Assembly: GCA_003170875.1 (NCBI GenBank)
Contig: PMYJ01000035.1
Location: 1 to 40,876 of the forward strand
DNA: 40,876 bases
Direction of reading: 5' to 3'
Source of the DNA: Candidatus Dormiibacterota bacterium
GTDB lineage: Bacteria > Chloroflexota > Dormibacteria > Aeolococcales > Aeolococcaceae
The notes under the pieces were generated by a model that did not search any database, had not been told where the DNA came from, and saw only the letters and a list, made by a program, of their open reading frames with translations. Made by a program: the position numbers and the translations under genes. This document shows, one piece after another, positions 23,903 through 31,960 of the stretch (positions are counted from its first letter, which is position 1; every line of letters begins with the position of its first letter).

Positions 23903-24910
23903 TCAGGCACTCCTCGCCTCCGCCTGCAGGGATGGCGGTTCGGCCACGGCGACGTCGAGGATGCGGCGGGCCGTGGTCTCGTCGACGATCAGCACCCCGA
24001 CGACGCCGGTGCGCAGCGCGCCGAGCAGGGTCGGCGCCTTATCGGCACTCTCGCTGGCGGTCACGATCACCATGCCTACGTTGTGCAGCTGGTCCAGGGT
24101 GAGGCCGACGATGCGATCGCTGAACGGGGAGCTGATCACCCGCCCGTCGGCGTCGAAGTAATTGCCCAGGATGTCGCCAACCGCGCCGGCGGAACGCAGC
24201 CGCTGCATCTCGGCCAGCGAGCAGCAGCCGCTCCGCACCATGGTGCAGCCGTCGTCGGTGCCGCCCGCGCCGACCACCGCGATCCGCGCCTCGGCGGCGA
24301 TGCGCAGGGTGTGGGCGACCGCCTCTTGGCGAAGCAGCCGGTCGCGCATCGCCCGGCTCTCCACGAAGGCCGGGGCAAACAGGCTCTCCCAGCGGCCACC
24401 GGCGCGCTCGGCAAGGGCGCGGCAGATGTCGTTGGGGTTGGTCGGTGCGTCCATCCTCGGGGAGCCGCCCATGGCGCTGACGAAGGTGCAGTCGAGCGGG
24501 CGCGCCGTCCGGAAGGCGGCGGCCAGCTCGCCAGTGTTGCGGCCCATGCCCACAGCGATCACCCCGCCCCGGCGGATGTGCCGCTCCAGGTAGCCGGCGG
24601 CGGACCTGGCGACGGCGCGCCGCTGGGCCTGGGGATCGGGATCACTGGGGGTCACGATGGCGTCCGCGAGCTGGAAGGTGGTGCGCAGCCGTGGCTCCAG
24701 GGCTGCCGCCGCGGCGGACGGCCCGATGATCCGGATGTCGACCACCCCGTTCTCCCGGGCGCGTCCGAGCAGGCGCTGCACCTTGGGCCGCGAGAAGCCC
24801 AGCTCGCGCCCGATCTCGACCTGGGACTTGCCCTCGATGAAATAGCGGTAGGCGATGCGCACCAGGAGCTGCTGGTCGGTGCGGGAACGCGGGGTCGGCA
24901 GTATCGTCAC
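23903..24910 (-). CDS. SorC/DeoR-type sugar-binding transcriptional regulator
   Basis: 335 residues. The N-terminal helix-turn-helix reads YRYFIEGKSQVEIGRELGFS then RPKVQRLLGRARENGVV. The C-terminal sensor has VGMGRNTGELAAAF, SAMGGSPRMD and VGAGGTDDG, matching phosphosugar-binding SorC proteins. It starts at GTG 24910 and is followed by the RuBisCO-like gene on the same strand, so it probably controls that gene and itself. A palindrome stands 12 bases upstream of its start codon. Confidence 0.9.
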   Translation of the reverse strand: MTILPTPRSRTDQQLLVRIAYRYFIEGKSQVEIGRELGFSRPKVQRLLGRARENGVVDIRIIGPSAAAAALEPRLRTTFQLADAIVTPSDPDPQAQRRAVARSAAGYLERHIRRGGVIAVGMGRNTGELAAAFRTARPLDCTFVSAMGGSPRMDAPTNPNDICRALAERAGGRWESLFAPAFVESRAMRDRLLRQEAVAHTLRIAAEARIAVVGAGGTDDGCTMVRSGCCSLAEMQRLRSAGAVGDILGNYFDADGRVISSPFSDRIVGLTLDQLHNVGMVIVTASESADKAPTLLGALRTGVVGVLIVDETTARRILDVAVAEPPSLQAEARSA

Positions 24911-24921
24911 GATGAATCGAT

Positions 24922-24942
24922 CATTTGCTCACTAAATGAGCA
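24922..24942 (-). promoter_or_regulatory. Palindromic operator upstream of the SorC regulator gene
   Basis: A perfect inverted repeat TGCTCA-CTAAA-TGAGCA lies at 24926-24942, overlapped by CATTT/AAATG at 24922-24926/24934-24938. It sits just before the regulator's start codon, a typical place for an autoregulatory site. No second copy was seen in the 72 bases before the RuBisCO-like gene. Confidence 0.5.
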
Positions 24943-25039
24943 GAAGCCATAGCCGCACGCTAGCACAGCCCTCGCTGACTGGCAAGCGTCCTTCGGCCCG
25001 GGTCCTCACAGAAGCGTCAAGACACCGGATTCGGCCCCC

Positions 25040-26158
25040 TCAGCCGGCGCTGGCGGGCCCTGCTGGGAGGGCGGCCACCCGGGCCGCGAAGGCGGAGATC
25101 TCCGCCTCCCCCTGCAGCGCCCCCACCTCCAGCCGGTAGGCGCGCTCCTCACCCGGCGCCAGCCACTGCAGCTCCTTCCTGGCCTGGGCGTCGAAGCGCC
25201 CCGCGTCACGGTTGGTGGTGGGCTCGAGGGCGACCCCATAGGTGCCCTCACCGAGCATCCGCCAGAGCGTGTGGAAGGGCATCGCCCGATGGTCGAAGAG
25301 CTCGTACACGCCCAGGCCGAGGGCATCGTTGACCAGCGCCACCGGAGCGGTGCCATCGGGCTCCGCGTGCACCACGTGCTCGAAGCATTGCTCGGGCCAG
25401 TGCGGTATCGGTGCGCTCATTACCCGGTAGCCGGGGACCAGCCCCGCCGCGTCCACGGGCGGCACCTCCGCAGCAGGGATCAGCAGCCGGGCACCCTCGT
25501 CGAGCACCGGGTATCCGACGTTGACGTGGTACAGCATCATGTGGCTGGTGCTCTCGAAGCCCACGTTGACCACCCGGTCGCTGATGCGCAGCGCCGAGGT
25601 GCCCACGGTGACCTCGATCCGCCGTCGCAGTTCGAGTGCCTCAGCGTAAACCGCCGCCTGGCGGACCACGCCCTCCGCCCAGAGGATGCAGTCATCGCCC
25701 TCCCAGGTCTCGCCGTAACCGAGCAGGCGGGCTGGCAGCATGCCGATGCGGCCGTGCAGCCCGTACTCGACCGCCGGCTGGATGGCCTGGTGGAAATGCT
25801 CCGCGGAGTCCCGGCCCCCGATCAGGGTGTGATCGAGACCGCAGGTGACCACCATGCCGCCGCCCCAGCTGCGCAGCCAGCCCAGGCCCATCGGATCCGA
25901 ATACCACGGAGCCACAACGTCCGCGCTGGAAAGCCAGGTCAGGGATCGCCCACTCAGGGCGCAGCGGCCGATGTCGAACGCACGGTCCACAAGCACGTCG
26001 AACTCGAAACCGCTGCCGCTGCGAAACTCCAGAACCCGCACGCCTCGGGAGATGCCGTCGCCGAGAGTCACGAGGCGCACCCCGGCCACCTGCTCCAGTC
26101 TCCCGACCCGCTTCATCAACGCAGCCCTCGCCAGATCGGACCCGAAAAGCCTGGTCAT
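25040..26158 (-). CDS. DUF4432-type aldose 1-epimerase-like protein
   Basis: A 372-residue galactose-mutarotase-like fold. Segments typical of the family include VLVDRAFDIGRCALSGRSL, LRSWGGGMVVTCGLDH, the histidine pair in GLHGRIGMLPA, MMLYHVNVGYPVLDEGA and the acidic VALEPTTNRD near the end. Proteins of this family are found in sugar catabolic operons, where they probably interconvert anomers. The specific sugar is not known. Same strand as the aldo/keto reductase upstream (133-base gap) and the SorC gene downstream. Confidence 0.82.
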   Translation of the reverse strand: MTRLFGSDLARAALMKRVGRLEQVAGVRLVTLGDGISRGVRVLEFRSGSGFEFDVLVDRAFDIGRCALSGRSLTWLSSADVVAPWYSDPMGLGWLRSWGGGMVVTCGLDHTLIGGRDSAEHFHQAIQPAVEYGLHGRIGMLPARLLGYGETWEGDDCILWAEGVVRQAAVYAEALELRRRIEVTVGTSALRISDRVVNVGFESTSHMMLYHVNVGYPVLDEGARLLIPAAEVPPVDAAGLVPGYRVMSAPIPHWPEQCFEHVVHAEPDGTAPVALVNDALGLGVYELFDHRAMPFHTLWRMLGEGTYGVALEPTTNRDAGRFDAQARKELQWLAPGEERAYRLEVGALQGEAEISAFAARVAALPAGPASAG

Positions 26159-26291
26159 CCGACACCTCCGCGCCGCTCCAATGGAGCCAACCCGTGATTG
26201 CCGCTGCTTCCCCTCCCCCGGTCGATCGGCTCGACCCGCAGGGGCTTCCGCTCCGAGGTCCTGAACGGCGTCAAGGCGCGCCGTCCCGGGC

Positions 26292-27341
26292 TCAGCGGGA
26301 CTGGCGGAGCAGGGATTCGTCCGCAGGGCTCAGCCGCTTCGTCACGTTGGCCGCCTGGTGCCAGTATGGATAGAGCAACGTGGGTTGTGAGACCCGGTCG
26401 AGCTCGGCTTGGTCCGCAGGGTCCAGGGCCAGCTCAGCCGCACCCAGGTTGATCTCCAGCTGCGCCAGGTCACGCGCGCCGACCACCACAGAGGTTACCG
26501 CCGGCTTGCCGATGAGATAGGCGAGGGCGACGGCGGCCGGGGACGCGCCGTGGCGCTCGGCAACGTTCACCAGCACCTCGATCACGTCATACACCGGATC
26601 CCAGTCACTGACCGGCGGCTCACCCCAGTCGGTGGTGTGACGGGCGCCCTCCGGCCAGGCTTGACCGCGGCGGTACTTGCCGGACATCAACCCACCCGCC
26701 AGGGGACTCCAGATCAGCAGGCCAAGTCCTTGGTCGATCGCCGCCGGGACCAGCTCGTACTCGGCCTCGCGGCCAATCATCGAGTAGTAGATCTGATGGC
26801 TGACGAACCGCTGGAGCCCCAACCGGTCCGAGATCCCGAGCGCCTTCATCAGGTGCCAGGCCGAGTAGTTGGAGCAGCCAATGTAGCGAACCTTGCCTTG
26901 GTGCACCAGGGTGTCCAGGGCATCCATGGTTTCCTCGGGCGGCGTCTTTCCGTCCCACTGGTGCGCCTGGTAGAGGTCGATGTGGTCGGTCTGGAGCCGC
27001 CGGAGGCTGCGCTCGCAGGCGGCAATGATGTGGTCTCGGGAGAGCCCCTCATCGTTGGGGCCATGCCCGGTCGGAACGCCCACCTTGGTGGCGATCAGGA
27101 TGTCGTCACGTCGTCCCTTCAGCACCTCGCCGACGATCTCCTCGGACCTGCCGTAGGAGTAACAGTCCGCGGTGTCGATCAAGTTCACCCCTGCCGACAG
27201 TGCACGGTCGACGAGCTGTCGAGCCTGATCGACCTCGAGCTCACCCACGCGGCGGTAGCCGCCCTTCCCCCCGAATGTCATGGTTCCAAGCGTCACCGTC
27301 GAAACCAGGATTCCGGAACGCCCGAGTTGGCGGTATTCCAT
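26292..27341 (-). CDS. Aldo/keto reductase
   Basis: NADPH-dependent carbonyl reductase or sugar dehydrogenase of 349 residues. It starts with the family pattern MEYRQLGRSGILVSTVTLGT. The catalytic tetrad is visible: Asp and Tyr in LIDTADCYSYGRSEE, Lys in IATKVG and His in YQAHQWD. NADP contacts lie in the C-terminal part (PAVTSVVVGARDLAQLEIN). It belongs to the YdhF/Tas-like group active on sugars and aldehydes. First gene of the minus-strand unit that includes the mutarotase-like gene. Confidence 0.9.
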   Translation of the reverse strand: MEYRQLGRSGILVSTVTLGTMTFGGKGGYRRVGELEVDQARQLVDRALSAGVNLIDTADCYSYGRSEEIVGEVLKGRRDDILIATKVGVPTGHGPNDEGLSRDHIIAACERSLRRLQTDHIDLYQAHQWDGKTPPEETMDALDTLVHQGKVRYIGCSNYSAWHLMKALGISDRLGLQRFVSHQIYYSMIGREAEYELVPAAIDQGLGLLIWSPLAGGLMSGKYRRGQAWPEGARHTTDWGEPPVSDWDPVYDVIEVLVNVAERHGASPAAVALAYLIGKPAVTSVVVGARDLAQLEINLGAAELALDPADQAELDRVSQPTLLYPYWHQAANVTKRLSPADESLLRQSR

Positions 27342-27650
27342 AGGATCGCAACCTCCGTCTGATCATTCCGCGCGGCTCGATGCCACGGTTGGTGCCAGCG
27401 GCACCCGCAAGCTGGGCTTGGCGATCGGTGACGATGAGGAGGGGCTCGATAACGGCCACAGTGCCCATTTCCGCGGAACTCGTTCAACCGCCATTCCGTT
27501 CGTCTCGAACCGTTGCCGCGCTGATCCCACCAGGGGCGCGGAGATTATCGCACGCGGCACACCCCTAGTTTCGCGGTCGATCGTTGCCGTACTCCTCATC
27601 GAAACGGAGCGGCTCCAGGTCGGTCCCGGCCAGAGTCGGGCCGCCCATCA
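27342..27650. other. Gap upstream of the aldo/keto reductase; nothing recognised
   Basis: About 300 bases between the aldo/keto reductase start and the pseudogene fragment. GATAAT on the minus strand (27549-27544) could be a -10 box, but no -35 lies at the right distance. Open frames here do not look like protein. Confidence 0.3.
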
Positions 27651-27860
27651 CTCCCACAGACTTGTTCCCGCATCCACGATAACCCGCCCGGGTTGACGGC
27701 TTATCACGGTGGTGGCCTCGCTCAGGGCCGTCTCGAAGTCGCCGAGTCGCTGGGCATGGAAGTTGTCCATTGGCAGGTAAGTTCCTGCCTGGACCTCGGT
27801 GACGTCGGGACGCTCAGCGGTCAGTCTCCACGTCACCGTGCCGCCCGGACATTGCGGCGA
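27648..27860 (-). pseudogene. Fragment of a D-serine dehydratase/D-threonine aldolase-like PLP protein
   Basis: About 65 codons read GTVTWRLTAERPDVTEVQAG, then TYLPMDNFHAQRLGDF and ATTVISRQPGRVIVDAG before a stop. This matches the middle of fold-type III DSD/DTA-like proteins (pattern VTE-[IV]-x-x-G-x-Y ... VISR ... V-[IL]-D-x-G). The intact relative at 31957-33054 has ITEIQAGVYALM and TVISRHDDRFVLDIG in the same order. Both ends are missing, so this is a dead internal piece. Confidence 0.6.
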
Positions 27861-27947
27861 ACAAGCTAAACCTACTACACGGCGCAATGCGGGCAGAGCT
27901 GGCGAAAGCCCCCCTTGCGTTCCGCCGCTGTCCACGTGACCTACATT

Positions 27948-27988
27948 GTTCGCGAACGCTTGACAAAGCTCCAGGGGCGGTGAAGAAT
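27948..27988 (+). promoter_or_regulatory. Promoter and palindrome upstream of the APC permease operon
   Basis: TTGACA (27960-27965) and AAGAAT (27983-27988) are 17 bases apart, about 110 bases before the permease start. A 10-base palindrome GTTCGCGAAC lies immediately upstream (27948-27957). The leader downstream contains the palindrome GGGGG-TCGA-CCCCC (28036-28049) and the hairpin GCTGC/GCAGC (28063-28078), so it may fold. Confidence 0.5.
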
Positions 27989-28100
27989 TTCCGAAATCTA
28001 GGTGATGACCCAGCGTTGAGGGAGCCAGGGCGGCGGGGGGTCGACCCCCAGCCGAGGAGGGCGCTGCGGTCCAGCAGCCGGGTTGTAGAAGGGTGAGGCG

Positions 28101-29558
28101 ATGAGCGAAAAGTTGGCGGAGCGCGGCGGCACGATCCGGTCCGAGCTGGAGCCCAACGTCATGAGCCTGCCGGGCGTCTTCATGCAGGGCATCGCGAATA
28201 TCTCGCCGGCCTTCTCCCAGCTGGCGACGTTCACCTCCATCATCGCCCTGGCGGCGATCGTGGCCCCGGTGGCCTTCCTGCTCGCTGGAGTTGCCCTTGT
28301 TGTGCAGGCCTACGTCACCGGACAGATCGCCCGCGAGTTCCCCTCGGCCGGAGGCTGGTACACGTGGGTCGCCCGCACCCTGCACCCCGGCGCCGGCTTC
28401 TTCGCCGGCTGGGTGCTGCTGCTCTGGTGGCCCGCCTGCGGGACGATGGTTCTCGGCTACCTGGGCGCTGTCGTGCTGCAACCGGGCATCCAGGCCTACT
28501 ACGGCGTCGACATCCCCTGGTGGATCTACCCCGTTGCCGGCGTCGCCCTGTCGGCCTTCCTCTCCTATCGCGGCATGCGGATCTCGCAGAGCGTGCTGCT
28601 GATCACCGGGGGCATCGAGGTCGTGATCATGGTGGCGCTGGCAGCCTCGGGGATCGTCAGCCCGGGCAAGGGAGGCTTCACGCTCGCACCTCTGAATGTG
28701 GCGAACTTCGGCAAGGCACCCGATGTGTTCCTGGCCATCACCTTCGCCGTCTTCGCCTTCAGCGGCTGGGAGACGATCGGCCCGGTGGCCGAGGAGACCA
28801 AGCATCCCCGCCGCTACATACCGCTCGCCCTGGTCGGCTCCATCCTCTTCATGATGGTCTTCGAGCTTTTCGTGACCTACGGCAACGTGCTCGGCGTCGG
28901 GGTGTCCAACCTCAACAGCGCCGCGACCGCGGTGACGTGGCCGATCGCCACCATGGCCCAGCGGCTCTGGGGTGAGGGCTGGCTGTTGCTGCTCTTCGCC
29001 CTGATGAACTCCGGGATTGCCAACAGCCTCAGCGCCTTCAACGCCGGTACTCGCCTCTTCTTCAGCATGGGCCGCTCCGGTGTGTTCCCCGCGGCGCTGG
29101 GCGTGGTGTCCCCACGGCGGCGCACGCCAAACAACGCCATCCACACCCAGGTCGCGGTCTCGATCTTGGCACTCGTGCTGATGGCGATCTTCGGGGCCGT
29201 CAACGTCTTCCTCACCTGGGCGATCACCTTCACGTTTGGCCTGATCATCATGTACATCCTCGCCGACCTCGGGGCGATGCGCTACTACCTCGGCGAGGCG
29301 CGTGACCGGTTCAACGTCCTGAAGCACGTGGTGGCCCCGATCGCCGCCATCGTCGCGGTCGGCTACGTGTTCTACAAGTCGGCGGTCCCGCTCCCTGCTC
29401 CGCCCGAGCAGTGGTCCCCGGTCGTCCTGATCGTCTACTTCGTTGTCGGCGGCTGCCTCATGGTCGGCCTGCACTTCACCGGTCGCGGCGACTGGATGAG
29501 GAAGGCGGAGCTGGCGATGGAGGAGGAGCCGGAGAAGGTGGCCGCATCAGGTGCCTGA
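28101..29558 (+). CDS. APC superfamily amino acid/polyamine permease
   Basis: A 485-residue inner-membrane importer with about 12 hydrophobic segments. It starts with the conserved first helix region MSLPGVFMQGIANISPAFSQ. FPSAGGWYTWVARTL on helix 3 and FSGWETIGPVAEETKHPRRY (the E-x-x-P-x-R motif) on helix 6 and its loop are classic APC features. It probably takes up an amino acid, amine or amino-acid-like compound for the genes downstream. The ATG at 28101 has AAGGGTGAGG upstream. First gene of the nine-gene plus-strand unit. Confidence 0.92.
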   Translation: MSEKLAERGGTIRSELEPNVMSLPGVFMQGIANISPAFSQLATFTSIIALAAIVAPVAFLLAGVALVVQAYVTGQIAREFPSAGGWYTWVARTLHPGAGFFAGWVLLLWWPACGTMVLGYLGAVVLQPGIQAYYGVDIPWWIYPVAGVALSAFLSYRGMRISQSVLLITGGIEVVIMVALAASGIVSPGKGGFTLAPLNVANFGKAPDVFLAITFAVFAFSGWETIGPVAEETKHPRRYIPLALVGSILFMMVFELFVTYGNVLGVGVSNLNSAATAVTWPIATMAQRLWGEGWLLLLFALMNSGIANSLSAFNAGTRLFFSMGRSGVFPAALGVVSPRRRTPNNAIHTQVAVSILALVLMAIFGAVNVFLTWAITFTFGLIIMYILADLGAMRYYLGEARDRFNVLKHVVAPIAAIVAVGYVFYKSAVPLPAPPEQWSPVVLIVYFVVGGCLMVGLHFTGRGDWMRKAELAMEEEPEKVAASGA

Positions 29559-29641
29559 GGGCCTGGCGCCGAACAAGAACAGCTGACGGTGGCAAATCCT
29601 CCCCTCGAGCCGCACCGGAGACCCCCGAGGAGGTCGAGCAA

Positions 29642-29662
29642 CTCAGACCCAACGGGTCTGAG
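29642..29662 (+). terminator. Perfect hairpin between permease and SDR genes
   Basis: CTCAGACCC-AAC-GGGTCTGAG gives a 9-bp stem with a three-base loop, 84 bases after the permease stop and 36 before the SDR start. Without a T-run it may be a weak terminator or an mRNA processing or stability element that sets different levels for permease and enzymes. Confidence 0.5.
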
Positions 29663-29697
29663 CCGGGATTCCACATACCGATCGGAGGTCTAAGGAG

Positions 29698-30465
29698 ATG
29701 GAACGTCGTTTCGTCGGCAAGGTGGCCCTAGTGACCGGGGCCACCAACGGCATCGGTCAGGCCGCAGCGGTCCGACTGGCCGCCGAGGGAGCCATCGTCG
29801 GTGTCAACCAGCGCCCCACCGGGGATCCCACCGAAACCCTCAGACGGATCAAGGAGGCTGGGGGTGAGGGCTTCCCTGTGGTCGCCGACATGCGAGACCC
29901 CGCTCAGATCATCACAATGGTCGCCGAGGTGGCCCATCGGGGCGGCAGGCTCGACTACCTCGTCTCCAACGCGGCCATCAACCCCTTCATGAAATGGGAC
30001 GAGACCACACTCGAGGATTTCAACGCGCTTTCCGAGACCAACTTCCGGGGCACCTGGGTGGTCTGCACTGAGGCGGCCAAGGAGATGGTCCGAGAGGGTC
30101 ATGGCGGGGCGATCTGCTGCGTCAGCTCGATCTCGGCGCATGTGGGCGCACCTGGCCAGACCGCCTACTGCGGCACCAAGGGAGCGATCAGCATGCTCGC
30201 AAAGGCCCTCGGTGCGGACCTGGGCCAGCATGACATCCGGGTCAACGTGGTGGAGCCCGGCTGCATCGACACCAAGATGGCGGCACCACTGGTCAACGAC
30301 CCGGTCGCCCTCAAGTATTACAACGAGCGAATCGCCCTGCACCGGGTGGGCCGACCCGAGGAGATCGCCAGCGTGATCGCTTTCATGCTCACCGAAGATG
30401 CCAGCTACGTCACCTCCGCCGCGCTGCTGGTGGATGCCGGCTTCATAGTCAACGCGGAGTTGTGA
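29698..30465 (+). CDS. SDR family oxidoreductase
   Basis: 255-residue short-chain dehydrogenase. The cofactor motif is VTGATNGIGQAAAV, followed by SNAA (variant of NAG), catalytic Ser in CCVSSISAHVG and Tyr-Lys in YCGTKGA. The C-terminus VTSAALLVDAGFIVNAEL is close to sugar and polyol dehydrogenases such as glucose or rhamnose dehydrogenases. GGAGG (29684-29688) is nine bases before the ATG. Placed before a sugar kinase, it probably oxidises a polyol or sugar, or reduces a keto intermediate. Confidence 0.88.
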   Translation: MERRFVGKVALVTGATNGIGQAAAVRLAAEGAIVGVNQRPTGDPTETLRRIKEAGGEGFPVVADMRDPAQIITMVAEVAHRGGRLDYLVSNAAINPFMKWDETTLEDFNALSETNFRGTWVVCTEAAKEMVREGHGGAICCVSSISAHVGAPGQTAYCGTKGAISMLAKALGADLGQHDIRVNVVEPGCIDTKMAAPLVNDPVALKYYNERIALHRVGRPEEIASVIAFMLTEDASYVTSAALLVDAGFIVNAEL

Positions 30466-30502
30466 GCCGCATGGCGCGACCCCGTAGCGCCAGGGGGTGT
30501 CG

Positions 30503-31960
30503 GTGAGCCTCATCGGGATCGACCTCGGCACCAGCGCGATCAAGGTCGCCGCCTACGCGGTGGACGGTACCCTCTTGGCCGAGGCTCGCCAGGCCGTCCC
30601 CGCCCACCGGCCCCAGCCCGGTTACTGGGAGGTCGACGTCGGCGAATCGCTGACCGCCTTCCGCGAGGCGTTGACCACCGTCGCCAACCACCCGAGAGTG
30701 CGCGCCGACCCACCGCGAGCGATCTCCTTCAGCTCGTCTGGAAGGGAGATCTTCCCCACCGCGAGTGACGGCGCACCTCTCGGGCCCTGCCTGATGACGG
30801 CTGACGTCCGCGGCGATGACGTGGCGGCGAGGACGGCTGCCCGGCGCAGCACCGAAGAGTGGTTTCGTCTCGCCGGACACGTGCCCGGGCGGATGGATCC
30901 CGTGAATCGCATTCTCTGGTGGCAGGAGACCAATCGTGAGGCTGTGGCGTCAGCCCGGTGGTTCATGAATTGGCACGACTTCTACGCGCTGCTCCTGAGT
31001 GGCGTTCCCGTCGCCGACGCCAGCGGCGCCGGGGCATGGGCCGTCTACGATCTCAGCTCGAAGACATGGTCGGCAGACCTGGTTGCCGAGGTCGGCCTGG
31101 ATCCGCAGTGGCTCCCGCTCATCCAACCCAGTGCCAGTCCGATTGCACCGGTAACCCCCGCGGCCGCACGGGAATTTGGCCTTCCTGAGGACACTCTGAT
31201 CGTGACCGGGGCCTGGGACTTCTGCGCCGCCGCCCTGGGGACCGGGGCCGTCGACGCCCGCACCGTGGCCCTTGCCTCCGGTTCGTGGCATTCCTTCCTC
31301 CTCCCCGTCCCGTCAGGTTGGAAGGAGGATCTGGTCGACGAGGGGATCGCCGCGATCCCTCACCCCGGTCCCCTCGGCTTTGCACTCGCCAGTTTCGATC
31401 CCAATGGCATGAGCGTCATCGACTGGGCTCGTGACTTGCTCGGGCTCAGCCATCGCGAGCTCGAAGAAGGGCTTAAGGGCTGCGGCCCCGGTCCCGGCCC
31501 GATCTTCGCCGAGCCCACCTTCACCCCACTCCCTCACGTCCCCGCCACGGGCCGTGGCGGGTTGCTCTCGGGTCTGTGTCTGTCCAGCAGCAAGGTGGAC
31601 GTGGTGAGGGCTCTCCTGGAGGGAATCGCCTGCGACTTCTCGCTGGCGCTGGACAGGCTTCACCGTCATGGCTGCTCTCCTCAGGTCATCCGAGCCTCGG
31701 GGGGTGGCGCCGGCTCGGCGTGGTTCATGCAGCTGCACGCCGACCTCACCGGCCTCCCCGTCGAGGTCGTGAGCCAGGGCGAGCCGGGGGCCTTTGGCGC
31801 CGCTCTGATGGCTGGCGTGGGATGCGGCGCGTACTCCGATCTGACGACGGCCATCGACCGCCTGGTGGTCGTGTCCCGCCGCTTCGAGCCGGACCCGGAG
31901 CGCGGCCGGCGCTTCGATCCGATCCGCACCAGGCTGGCCACGGCCGGCATGGGAAGATGA
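30503..31960 (+). CDS. FGGY-family carbohydrate kinase
   Basis: ATP-dependent sugar/polyol kinase of 485 residues with the two actin-like lobes. The phosphate-1 motif is LIGIDLGTSAIKVAAY, the substrate-binding region includes TADVRGDD and the catalytic Asp probably lies in GAWDFCAAALGTGA. The adenosine site is RASGGGAGSAWFMQLHADL. It resembles xylulose/erythritol/ribulokinase-type enzymes, and the substrate is not decidable by eye. GTG 30503 is preferred because AGGGGG lies five bases upstream. GTG 30497 overlaps that site. It overlaps the next gene by ATGA. Confidence 0.88.
   Translation: MSLIGIDLGTSAIKVAAYAVDGTLLAEARQAVPAHRPQPGYWEVDVGESLTAFREALTTVANHPRVRADPPRAISFSSSGREIFPTASDGAPLGPCLMTADVRGDDVAARTAARRSTEEWFRLAGHVPGRMDPVNRILWWQETNREAVASARWFMNWHDFYALLLSGVPVADASGAGAWAVYDLSSKTWSADLVAEVGLDPQWLPLIQPSASPIAPVTPAAAREFGLPEDTLIVTGAWDFCAAALGTGAVDARTVALASGSWHSFLLPVPSGWKEDLVDEGIAAIPHPGPLGFALASFDPNGMSVIDWARDLLGLSHRELEEGLKGCGPGPGPIFAEPTFTPLPHVPATGRGGLLSGLCLSSSKVDVVRALLEGIACDFSLALDRLHRHGCSPQVIRASGGGAGSAWFMQLHADLTGLPVEVVSQGEPGAFGAALMAGVGCGAYSDLTTAIDRLVVVSRRFEPDPERGRRFDPIRTRLATAGMGR

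Noticed and set aside
27861..29474. Long minus-strand frame opposite the APC permease
   Set aside because: Shadow of the permease gene. Only its last 65-70 codons (27648-27860) look like a real protein fragment and are reported separately.
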